NCBI RefSeq assembly: GCF_019904255.1
Contig: NZ_CP063203.1
Span: 1,178,001 to 1,242,000 of the forward strand
DNA: 64,000 nucleotides
Origin: Marixanthomonas sp. SCSIO 43207
GTDB taxonomy: Bacteria > Bacteroidota > Bacteroidia > Flavobacteriales > Flavobacteriaceae
Reading direction: 5' to 3'
This document shows, one piece after another, positions 43,990 through 52,150 of the stretch; the first letter of the stretch is position 1; each line of letters opens with the position of its first letter. A program made the position numbers and the translations under genes. The notes under the pieces were generated by a model. The model did not search any database, was not told the DNA's origin, and worked only from the letters and a program-made list of their open reading frames with translations.

Positions 43990-45036
43990 TTATTCAAGAA
44001 AAGAAGTAATCACTTCGTTAAATAAATTCGGTTGGTCTAAATAAGATTCGTGAGTAGCATTTGGTAAGATTACCAATTTTGATTTTTTTATATGTCTATG
44101 TGCTTCTTCCATTTCTTCGGGTACTGCCACTGCATCATATTTTCCAGTTATCAATAAAATGTTATTGTTAATTTTTGGTAGTAGCCTCCAAAGTGTTGTT
44201 TGTTTTCCATTATCCCAAAGTTCTTTTTCCGCAAACCAAAGTTTGTCTGCAACGTATTTATTGTCTTTGTTGTTCAAATACTTAATCGGATTGTAAGGTC
44301 TAGAAAAGATTGTTTTTAAAATCATTCCAAAACCTATTTTTCTCTTGTACGGTTTGTAAGCTCTATCTACATATGAATTCCATTTTTTGGAATCTTCGAT
44401 GGTTGCAATAGAATCTGTTTTAAGCATCCAGTTCAAAGCTTCTTGCCAATAGGCAGTGTCCCTTTCTTGTTGTATAAATTCTTTGGCTATATTTTTAAGG
44501 AAAAGCGGACGATAGTAGTTATAACGTTCTGGTGAGAAATCGCTTGTGATTGGTGCATTGAATACAATTCCAGATTTGATAAAAGTTGTTTCTTTGGGAA
44601 ATGTTGCTAAACAATTTAATACATCAACACCTCCCATACTGTGGCCAAAAAGATAAATATCTGTTTTGTATTTTTCTTTTAGAGATTTAGCAATCAAAAT
44701 AATATCTTTTAGAACTTGTGTACTATTAATTTTAGAAGTGTCAATTTTTTTTACGCTTCTGTTGAGGCCTCTTTGGTCAAAATAGGCAATGGCTACTTCT
44801 TTTTCTAAAGTATTTTTCCACTTTGGATAGTCAGAACGTCCAAAATCAATCCCATTCTCTGCTCCACCTCCTTGTACATAAAGAAGGATTTTTTTGGATT
44901 CTAAATTGCCTCTAATAAAGACAGGTAAATTTTTAGTTTCTGGCTCTACGTAATAAAAGTCTTTTACCTTTTGTTGGGCAAGTAAGTTGTTAAAGATGAA
45001 TAAAGTTAATGTGAATAAAATTGTTTTAAGATGCAT
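43990..45036 (-). CDS. Cassette gene: exported alpha/beta hydrolase
   Basis: 348 residues with a signal peptide (ILFTLTLFIFNNLLAQ). The alpha/beta-hydrolase fold shows LYVQGGGAENGID, nucleophile elbow LFGHSMGGVDVL, NILLITGKYDAVA with the acid, and PNATHESYLDQP with the His. Cap domain at about 190-260. Proline iminopeptidase-like; substrate unknown. It shares a two-gene unit with the LytTR gene 97 bases upstream. Confidence 0.85.
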   Translation of the reverse strand: MHLKTILFTLTLFIFNNLLAQQKVKDFYYVEPETKNLPVFIRGNLESKKILLYVQGGGAENGIDFGRSDYPKWKNTLEKEVAIAYFDQRGLNRSVKKIDTSKINSTQVLKDIILIAKSLKEKYKTDIYLFGHSMGGVDVLNCLATFPKETTFIKSGIVFNAPITSDFSPERYNYYRPLFLKNIAKEFIQQERDTAYWQEALNWMLKTDSIATIEDSKKWNSYVDRAYKPYKRKIGFGMILKTIFSRPYNPIKYLNNKDNKYVADKLWFAEKELWDNGKQTTLWRLLPKINNNILLITGKYDAVAVPEEMEEAHRHIKKSKLVILPNATHESYLDQPNLFNEVITSFLE

Positions 45037-45133
45037 TGTTTTGAGTTTGAATTTTACTGCAAAAAAATGCGTAACACTTGAACTATTGTTTAAAAAGTTA
45101 CAAGGAAATGCTGAATGTGCTTGAAATTCAAAT

Positions 45134-45934
45134 TCAGTTGGTTAACCATTTTTTGAAATTGGGCGCATTATATTTTGAAACGACTAAATTTAATTCTGAA
45201 GGGAAATTATTATCTATCAAAATCTCAAGTTTTTGATAACCAATTCTGTTGTAACCTTTAATAATTTTTCTAGAGATAATTCCTTGTCTATTTAACCGGA
45301 AAAAAATTGACGATGATAGTTTATTAGATAATTCAGTCAAAGAAAAGCTCGTTTGATAAGTTTCATTGTTTATGGTAGTTATCCAAACTATTCTATCTGA
45401 TAAATGAATTATTCCAATATCATTATGATTAATAAAAATACTTTTAGAACCTTTATAAACTTCCAAACTCTTTTCATTTTGCTGTTCAATGTTCTTATTT
45501 GAGTTAACTGTCTTAATTGGTGTCAAATAGTTTTTTTGGTAAAAGTAAAAACTACCGATAGTTAGAATAACAATTGCTATTGGTATATCAAATTCATAAA
45601 AAGTGGTTTCAGAGAGAGAGGTGATCTTGTAGTACAGAAAGTAATAAAGGAAATCAATCATAATAACCCACAAAAACGTAATTACTTGAGTTAAGAGAAG
45701 TAATCCAATTAGTCTTTTTGAAGTATTAATTGTGAATTTTTTAAAGCCTATTTCAACAATAAAAGAGAACAGGTAATAAGTTGTGAAAAATATAAACCAT
45801 AGATGAAGAACATTTAAAACATTGTTTTGTCTCCATTTGGAAAATATGAAAACATTAGGGTCATTAATTCCTTGTAAAAGAAATGACAAAATAAAAGTGA
45901 TACATAATGTAATTGTAATGTTTCGTATTCTCAA
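45134..45934 (-). CDS. Cassette gene: membrane LytTR-domain regulator
   Basis: 266 residues from a TTG start. Four membrane helices (about 8-22, 45-65, 83-105 and 122-136) are followed by a linker and a C-terminal LytTR DNA-binding domain (FINHNDIGIIHLSDRIVWI, FFRLNRQGIISRKIIKGYNR). It is a membrane-tied transcription factor, probably acting on the adjacent hydrolase gene. Flanking palindromic arms GTTGTACAAC are identical at 43974-43983 and 45958-45967. Confidence 0.78.
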   Translation of the reverse strand: MRIRNITITLCITFILSFLLQGINDPNVFIFSKWRQNNVLNVLHLWFIFFTTYYLFSFIVEIGFKKFTINTSKRLIGLLLLTQVITFLWVIMIDFLYYFLYYKITSLSETTFYEFDIPIAIVILTIGSFYFYQKNYLTPIKTVNSNKNIEQQNEKSLEVYKGSKSIFINHNDIGIIHLSDRIVWITTINNETYQTSFSLTELSNKLSSSIFFRLNRQGIISRKIIKGYNRIGYQKLEILIDNNFPSELNLVVSKYNAPNFKKWLTN

Positions 45935-45957
45935 TGGTTGTGTTGTTTGATCAAAAT

Positions 45958-46098
45958 GTTGTACAACGGTCTCGTATAACCGCAGTTATGGAGTTAAAGT
46001 TACTTAATTTTTGAGTTAAGCACAGACGTTAGCAATTCCGAGTGGATTCGGGCGTAGTCGAATCCGCCGTAATTGCGGTTATACATTGTTGTGCAACG
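45958..46098 (-). repeat. attC-like site 8
   Basis: Short subtype, 141 bp. Arms GTTGTACAAC and GTTGTGCAAC. Core hairpin GGATTCG...CGAATCC. The stop codon of the gene at 46029 lies deep inside it. Confidence 0.8.
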
Positions 46099-46619
46099 TT
46101 TTTTATTCGGTTTTTGTATTTCCATTTGAATTGGATTCTATTCCAAAATGAGTTCCATTCGTGTCTTATTCCGCCAAGTTCCCAATTCACGTCATATTTT
46201 TTTGACTTGTCACTTGCATAAGGTGGAATTCCAACTTTACAATGTAGCATTGGCTCGTTATTTTTTACTTTCTCATAATAGTCAGATTCAAGTGATGATT
46301 TCGGATAATACCTAATATCAACAATCGTTTCGTTTTTCCGACTTTTATTAATTTCCAGATTAATGTCGTACAGGTTTTCGTAAATCGATTTTAATTCAGT
46401 TGTTGCTTTTTTTAGCGTTGCAGGTTTCTTTTTCCGATTCGCCTTGTTCCTTTCAAGTCTCTGGATTTTAAAATTTCGAGAGTCATTTTTGATTTCCGAA
46501 ATTATGTAGCTCGTATTTTCCGAAATGTTATTCCAACAAGAGTTTCTTGCCATTTCTAATAGAGTAGAAGTAGCCTCCTTTAAATTCAGTTCAAGATTAT
46601 TTTTCGTGACGTTCTTCAA
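46029..46619 (-). CDS. Cassette gene: unknown protein whose C-terminus runs into attC-like site
   Basis: 196 residues from TTG 46619. Lys/Arg-rich, helical N-terminal two-thirds (RNFKIQRLERNKANRKKKP). The reading frame misses the usual TAA before the site and runs about 24 codons through it, adding CITAITADSTTPESTRNC encoded by the repeat. This tail is a boundary artefact, not part of the original fold. No family recognised; unit shared or nested with the next cassette. Confidence 0.55.
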   Translation of the reverse strand: MKNVTKNNLELNLKEATSTLLEMARNSCWNNISENTSYIISEIKNDSRNFKIQRLERNKANRKKKPATLKKATTELKSIYENLYDINLEINKSRKNETIVDIRYYPKSSLESDYYEKVKNNEPMLHCKVGIPPYASDKSKKYDVNWELGGIRHEWNSFWNRIQFKWKYKNRIKNVAQQCITAITADSTTPESTRNC

Positions 46620-46622
46620 AAT

Positions 46623-46763
46623 GTTGGGTAACGGTCTCGTATAACCGTCAGTTACGGGTTAAAGTACGCAAACTTTTCGGTTAAGCACAGACGTTAGCAA
46701 TTCCGAGTGGATTCGGACGTAGTCGAATCCGCCGTAATTGCGGTTATACATTGTTGCCCACCG
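46623..46763 (-). repeat. attC-like site 9
   Basis: Short subtype, 141 bp. Unlike other sites, its own outer ends pair with each other: GGGTAAC (46626-46632) and GTTGCCC (46753-46759). Core hairpin conserved. Confidence 0.8.
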
Positions 46764-46772
46764 TTTTTTTAT

Positions 46773-47372
46773 TCAGCTTACCCAACTGCTAATACTTTCT
46801 TTTTCAATCCATTTTCCATTAACAAACTCGTAAATTCGTTCTTCACCGCCACCGCATAATCCACCGCAAACTGTTCCGATTTGCACATAAGCTAAATCGT
46901 AAGTTTCGTTAAAAATTGGTTTGCTTATCGAGCAATATCCATTCTTGCAGTTGTTATCAAGCCAATCCCAAAATCTAAATTCACCTTTTTTAGACTTCTT
47001 TTCAAACTCCTCAAACTGTTTTTGAGTTAAGATGTTTTTGTTCGGAACTAATTCCGATGTGATTTTAAATTTTTTATAGAAACGTTTTTGAGTGTTATAA
47101 TGGATGGTGTCTTTTATTTCGAGATGATTTTTTACGTATTTATCAAAATCCGCAACCATTGGATACGAAATTGCTCTTGGTTTTTCCGTTATGCAAGTCG
47201 AAGATAGATAGTCGCTACTTTCGTCCTTTAAAATCTGCATTATTAATTCCGTTGTTTTTTGAGCATCATATTCCGCCGATTTGTCCAAATCAGTTTTGTC
47301 TGTTTTACAGCTAAAGTTCAAAATCAGAACTATGATTGATATGTAGAATGTCGTTTTTTTCAACTTATGCAC
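46773..47372 (-). CDS. Cassette gene: unrecognised lipoprotein
   Basis: 199 residues if started at GTG 47372 (inside site 10); TTG 47363 is equally possible. Lipobox VLILNFSCKTD. The mature part has many Cys in two groups (CITEKP; NNCKNGYCSISK; GTVCGGLCGGGEERIYEF), which suggests disulfides. No family recognised. Confidence 0.62.
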   Translation of the reverse strand: MHKLKKTTFYISIIVLILNFSCKTDKTDLDKSAEYDAQKTTELIMQILKDESSDYLSSTCITEKPRAISYPMVADFDKYVKNHLEIKDTIHYNTQKRFYKKFKITSELVPNKNILTQKQFEEFEKKSKKGEFRFWDWLDNNCKNGYCSISKPIFNETYDLAYVQIGTVCGGLCGGGEERIYEFVNGKWIEKESISSWVS

Positions 47373-47572
47373 AACGGTCTTGTGTATGAAACGTAGCGTG
47401 TAAATAAACGCTAACTTTTCGGATTTAGCACGAGCCTAATTTTTTATTTTTATGTTTAATTTTCTTTTATAAATATAACCAAATAAAAAATTTGGCGTAC
47501 TTTGTAAATATTCAAAAACCTCTTGAAAAGCCTGTAATAGCTATGTTTTATACACGTTGTTGTAAGTAGTGC
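47366..47572 (-). repeat. attC-like site 10 (third subtype)
   Basis: 207 bp. CAACGGTCTTGTGTATG on the left, ATACACGTTGTTGTAAGTAG on the right; AT-rich interior. Arm GTTGTAAGTAGTGC (47559-47572) pairs 13 of 14 with 56127-56140, framing an 8.5-kb unit. Confidence 0.75.
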
Positions 47573-47686
47573 TTTTTTCAGTTCAGCTTGGTATTTCGAT
47601 GTTTCTTATTTAGTTCAAATGTGAGCGTTGGCTTTTCATTCAATTCATATTTTCTCTATTCATTATATTTTCACAAGTTTCGTATT
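47573..47686. other. Gap left of the four-gene operon
   Basis: Together with site 10 it makes a 313-base gene-free stretch. It contains TGAGCGTTGGC (47622-47632), repeated directly at 56000-56010 on the far side of the operon. GGCTTTTCATTC just after it resembles the end of the cassette at 43404. No ORF. Confidence 0.5.
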
Positions 47687-49288
47687 CTAAAATATATCTT
47701 CTTCCTTTTCTCTTTTTGTCAATGTTTGAGTTTTAGTTTCATCTTTCTTTAAATCTTCTTTATCAGTATCAGAACTTGCTGGTCTAGCTCTAGTTGATGC
47801 CCAATCTCTTAACCCGTCAATTTTATTTTTCATTGTAATTGCTAGAGGAACAATTGCTTTGGCTGATTCAATAAGGTGAGACAATTTAATTTCTGGTTCT
47901 TCATTGTTCGCAATGTATGCCTTGAACATTGCTTCTTTTACAGTTTCTTCAATTTCAGCTCCATTGAAATATTTAGATTCTTCAATTATTGGATTGAAGT
48001 CAGTTATACTTAATTGATTATTTTTCTTGAGATGAATTTCAAATATGTTTTTCCTTTCTTTTTTTGTTGGTAAGTCTATAAAAAAGATTTCATCAAAACG
48101 ACCTTTTCTTAAAAGTTCAGGTGGAAGATTACTAATGTTATTGGCAGTTGCAACTACAAAAACTGGTTTCGATTTTTCTTGCATCCAAGTTAAAATGGTT
48201 GAAAATACTCTTGAATTTGTGCCTCCATCTTTTTCGCCACCACCAGAACTTAATCCTTTTTCGATTTCATCTATCCACAAAACACAAGGCGCAATTGCTT
48301 CTGCTGTCATTATAGCATTTCTTATGTTGTTTTCACTACTACCAACTTCTGATTGAAATACTTTACCTATGTCTAATTTTAATAATGGTTGATTCCATTC
48401 TGTTGCGATTGCCTTTGCAGTTAAACTTTTTCCAGTTCCAGGAACACCTAAAAGCAACATTCCTTTTGGTTCTTTTAAACCAAATACTTTCGCCTTTCTT
48501 TCAAATGCTTTGCTTCTTTGTTTCAACCATATTTTTAAACTGTCTAAGCCACCAACACTTGAATCTAAATTTTCTGTTGTATGATAATAATCTAGAATAC
48601 CACTTTTTTTAATTATCTGTTCTTTTTCGCTTGCAATAATTCTAATGGCATCTTTACTATTTAGGCCAACTTTTTCTTTTGCTAAGCGAAAAGCCAAATC
48701 AGCTTCAACATCTGTTAATCCTGCACCTGCATCAAGAATTAGATTTTTTAAATCCTCGTTTATAGTTTCTTCTCTAATTATTACATTCAGCCTTTTTTCT
48801 AAATCATTTTTATCAGGTAAAGGCATATTTAGAACTGTCACATATTTTTCTAATTCAATAGGTAGTTTGAAAAATGGGGATAGCAATAATAAGTGTTTGT
48901 TTAGTGCTTTAAAATATTGTGTTAGTTTTCTTAATTGAACCACAAATTTTTCATCTCGAAACTGTTTATGTGCATCTTCAATAATAAAAATCTCTTTTGA
49001 TTCTTGGTTTTCATTATTACCTTTTAATAAAAATTCAAGAAAAGAATCAGGATTTTTAGTTTCGCCATTATTAGGATGTTTCTCGACTTTATCTAATCTA
49101 TTTGAATTTTCATCTTTAGTGTGGATTTGCAAACCATCAACAATATCCCAAGTGCTAAATGTATATCCTTTTCTAAAAGCTGTGCTTCTAACTTTTTGAA
49201 TTATGCGTCCATATTCAGGTGACGCTAGATAAATTAGTGGATAATTAGCGTCAAGCATATATTTTAACTCTTCAAATGATTTTTCCAT
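47687..49288 (-). CDS. Ycf46-like AAA+ ATPase
   Basis: 533 residues. N-terminal about 240 residues as in Ycf46-type ATPases ([29 protein letters not shown]). AAA+ module: Walker [19 protein letters not shown] near residue 281, Walker [15 protein letters not shown] near residue 341, sensor 1 VFVVATANN, arginine finger [12 protein letters not shown] near residue 398, then the alpha-helical lid. Plastid/cyanobacterial Ycf46 has no settled function. A likely protein-remodelling motor of the operon. Starts 5 bases after the DUF1257-like gene stop. Confidence 0.82.
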   Translation of the reverse strand: MEKSFEELKYMLDANYPLIYLASPEYGRIIQKVRSTAFRKGYTFSTWDIVDGLQIHTKDENSNRLDKVEKHPNNGETKNPDSFLEFLLKGNNENQESKEIFIIEDAHKQFRDEKFVVQLRKLTQYFKALNKHLLLLSPFFKLPIELEKYVTVLNMPLPDKNDLEKRLNVIIREETINEDLKNLILDAGAGLTDVEADLAFRLAKEKVGLNSKDAIRIIASEKEQIIKKSGILDYYHTTENLDSSVGGLDSLKIWLKQRSKAFERKAKVFGLKEPKGMLLLGVPGTGKSLTAKAIATEWNQPLLKLDIGKVFQSEVGSSENNIRNAIMTAEAIAPCVLWIDEIEKGLSSGGGEKDGGTNSRVFSTILTWMQEKSKPVFVVATANNISNLPPELLRKGRFDEIFFIDLPTKKERKNIFEIHLKKNNQLSITDFNPIIEESKYFNGAEIEETVKEAMFKAYIANNEEPEIKLSHLIESAKAIVPLAITMKNKIDGLRDWASTRARPASSDTDKEDLKKDETKTQTLTKREKEEDIF

Positions 49289-49293
49289 TGTTT

Positions 49294-49932
49294 TTAATTT
49301 TTTGCTATGATTTTATTTGAAGCACTACAGTAAGACTTGTTTTTATATTTTACTGGTATTTCTTTTCTTTTTATTTCTATTCCTTCCCTTCTAGTATTTC
49401 CAAATGACTTTTCTATTCCTTCCATTGCTTTATCCGCTAATTCGTGAACATCATATGGAATATAGTTTGAATCTGAAATTATAGTACCATCTTTTAAGAT
49501 TGAAAATTCTATTTCAGTACGTTTTTCATCTTCATTTTCTAGCTTAGAATAACCAACCATAAAAAACTTCTCTTTCACTTCTTCATTTGGTTCAAAGTCG
49601 TAATCTTTTTTTAGAGAGAACCCAACACTTTCAAATTCAGTAAGAATCGTCTTTTTTGCATACTCAACATTTAAAACAAAAAAATCACTCTGCAATTCTT
49701 TAATTAAATCTTTGCCATTCTTCAGGTAATAACTATTATAAGTTACTGTTCCATTTTTAATTTTTATTGCATATTCTCCGTGAAGATTTGTATTTGGAAT
49801 TTTAGTAACAATAACTTCATTATTACTTTTAATTTCATATTCCCAGTTAAATTTCTTAACTGCTTTAATAAAAACCTCTGTTTTAAATACTTGAGGGTTT
49901 TTCAGGAAAGTAGATGTTTCAAAACAAGACAT
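49294..49932 (-). CDS. DUF1257 (Ycf35)-DUF2997-like fusion protein
   Basis: 212 residues. The first 110 resemble DUF1257/Ycf35: opening SCFETSTFLKNPQVFKTEVF, a beta-strand pair, then VEYAKKTILTEFESVGFSL. The stretch after about residue 140 (IEFSILKDGTIISDS, ELADKAMEGIEKSFG, REGIEIKRKE) looks like the small DUF2997 domain, usually a separate gene beside DUF1257. Both are companions of Ycf46-type ATPases, which supports the call. The function of either is unknown. One base separates it from the PIN gene. Confidence 0.6.
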   Translation of the reverse strand: MSCFETSTFLKNPQVFKTEVFIKAVKKFNWEYEIKSNNEVIVTKIPNTNLHGEYAIKIKNGTVTYNSYYLKNGKDLIKELQSDFFVLNVEYAKKTILTEFESVGFSLKKDYDFEPNEEVKEKFFMVGYSKLENEDEKRTEIEFSILKDGTIISDSNYIPYDVHELADKAMEGIEKSFGNTRREGIEIKRKEIPVKYKNKSYCSASNKIIAKN

Positions 49933-49933
49933 A

Positions 49934-52150
49934 TTATCGTTTTTTTCTATTGTTGGTTCTATTTCTTTTACTGAGAGAAAGTAAAGATGTTAACTCGGGA
50001 ATTGTTTTAGCAGGTATCTCTAACATTTCTGCCTTAATCTGCAAACCCTTATCATTAGTTAAAAGAATAGGGTTTCTTTTTTTGTATTGCAATGCAACAG
50101 ATAAAATCATATTATCAGATGATTTTTTATCTAAATCATCTGGTAAGTTCTCAACTTTACTTGTATTGAAGCTTATATATCTCTTTTTTTGATGTTTGCG
50201 GATTTCTCGAATTGCACCTTGTGCTTTTTCTTTAGTTTCACTTCTGTTTTTTAGACTATCAAGTTCATCGATAACTTTAGCAGAGAAAATAATATTTTGA
50301 AGCGAACCAATAACGTCTATAATTTTAGGTTCTTCAATTAAAATATTTGTATCAATTATTATTGATTTTCTCTTTTTTATTAGTTCGAACTCTTTCTCTT
50401 TAAGTAAAAACTTCTTTTCTAATTCTAAAAACAAACTTGATTCTAGCTCTTCAAATTTTTCTTTCTCTTTATTTGTTTTTTCTTTTAAAGTTTTGAATTT
50501 CCTATCATCAGATAAGTCTAAATTTTTAAGTTCATCTAACATTGATGAAATGAAAGATTCTATTTTCTTATTTTTCGCATTCTTTACAGCACTTATTAGT
50601 GCTAATTTATTTTCTCTAATTTCGCTTACAACTAAATTGTGTTCAGTTAAGTTGTAAAAAGGTCTTATCTTAAAGTCAATATCCTCGATTTCTTTAGTGC
50701 TATACTTAGATAAATCATCACTATTAATTTTTTCAGCAAATAGAGCGTCTATTTCATTACTAATATCTTCCACATATTCATCGGCAAAATCTCGTCTAAA
50801 AGAATCAATGTGTTCTTTTATTTCTACGTTGGTATGTTTTTTAACGAATTGATATTTGATTGATTTCTTATTTATTTCTACAGGAAATATTTCTTTTTTA
50901 TATATACTTGTTTTGTTTGAGTTTTCAGTTATTACGTTAAATTCATCGATTTTGCCAATAATTAAATATGAATTTAAACTTTCAGAAACTTTACTTTTAA
51001 ACTCTTCTAATTCGGTTTCTAAATCATCATTAATAGGAAGATAGATAAAAAGGTATTTATCGTTAATTTCTTTAATTATTTTAGATAATGTTTCAATCAA
51101 TAATTTTGACACCTTATTAAACATCAACCAAACTTCCTTTTCTGAATTTTTGATAATTGTATCTAATCTATCAATAAACAAAAAAGGCTCGATAAATTTT
51201 AGTTGATTGATATTATTAGCGATTTCTTCTGAAATATTTTTACCCTCAGATATTATCCTTTCAATTTCTTTTTGAGATTTAATTAATTCTTCTGTGTATA
51301 AATAATCATCAGAAGTTGGATTTTGATAAAAACTAAATTTTTGTAAAACTTGAAAAAATAAATTATTTGCTATTTCTTTATTTCTCCTTAAATATGTAGA
51401 AAAATAGTCATTGATTGTTTTTGAATATTCTTCGTAAACAAGAGTTCTGTATTTACCAGAAATTGCGTCAACTAAAAAAACAGCATATAATGTAGTTGAT
51501 TTATGCTCTTTTTCGATTAGGACAGAATCCTTAAAAGAATTCATTCTTTCAACATTATAAATTTCAGGGATTTGATTCTCTGCAAATGATTTTAGCAACT
51601 GTTCATCTTTATAATTAATCCTAGAATTAATTGAATTTTCTACGGTATTAACATACTTCAAAAACTCAAAATTATCTTTTGCTTTTGAATGGTCATTATT
51701 TGTATTATCAAAATATAACTCAAACCTTTTGTTTGTATGAACTTTAAATTTTTTACCCTTTTGAAAGTATTCTTTTCCTATAGCTGTCAATTGACAATAA
51801 GAAAAAGAATTATCTCCAGTAGTTATCATTTCAAATTCTTCTAAACTTTGTAAAGCCTCTTTCAAGATTTCATATTCTGCAAAGTCTTTATATTTATTTA
51901 GAGAAGGATTGTCTATAACATTAAATCCTAAAATTTCGCCTATTTCTTCAAAACTTAACGAGTTTTCTATATTTAGTAAACCACAAATAGTTTTGTCAAA
52001 TAATGTAAATTCAACTGCTTCTGTACAAGTTGCAGAATACTTTGCTTTTGTAAAGAACCATCCAAAAGGTTGATAACCAAGATATATTTCAGTTAGTTTT
52101 TTATCTTGTTTTATAGCTTTAAATATGTTGAAATCTAAATCATTCATCAT
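49934..52150 (-). CDS. Large protein with N-terminal winged-helix-like region and C-terminal PIN nuclease domain
   Basis: About 738 residues from ATG 52150 (ATG 52147 is also possible). Residues about 60-140 look like a winged helix (FEEIGEILGFNVIDNPSL, YCQLTAIGKEYF). A long helical middle with coiled-coil-like charge patterns follows. From about 600 on is a PIN domain with all four acidic positions: IIIDTNILI, KVIDELDSLK, SSDNMILSVAL and LLTNDKGLQIKAE. This is the PhoH-type PIN pattern, so an RNase or DNase activity is likely. Overlaps the helicase stop by 11 bases: co-translated. Confidence 0.8.
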   Translation of the reverse strand: MMNDLDFNIFKAIKQDKKLTEIYLGYQPFGWFFTKAKYSATCTEAVEFTLFDKTICGLLNIENSLSFEEIGEILGFNVIDNPSLNKYKDFAEYEILKEALQSLEEFEMITTGDNSFSYCQLTAIGKEYFQKGKKFKVHTNKRFELYFDNTNNDHSKAKDNFEFLKYVNTVENSINSRINYKDEQLLKSFAENQIPEIYNVERMNSFKDSVLIEKEHKSTTLYAVFLVDAISGKYRTLVYEEYSKTINDYFSTYLRRNKEIANNLFFQVLQKFSFYQNPTSDDYLYTEELIKSQKEIERIISEGKNISEEIANNINQLKFIEPFLFIDRLDTIIKNSEKEVWLMFNKVSKLLIETLSKIIKEINDKYLFIYLPINDDLETELEEFKSKVSESLNSYLIIGKIDEFNVITENSNKTSIYKKEIFPVEINKKSIKYQFVKKHTNVEIKEHIDSFRRDFADEYVEDISNEIDALFAEKINSDDLSKYSTKEIEDIDFKIRPFYNLTEHNLVVSEIRENKLALISAVKNAKNKKIESFISSMLDELKNLDLSDDRKFKTLKEKTNKEKEKFEELESSLFLELEKKFLLKEKEFELIKKRKSIIIDTNILIEEPKIIDVIGSLQNIIFSAKVIDELDSLKNRSETKEKAQGAIREIRKHQKKRYISFNTSKVENLPDDLDKKSSDNMILSVALQYKKRNPILLTNDKGLQIKAEMLEIPAKTIPELTSLLSLSKRNRTNNRKKR

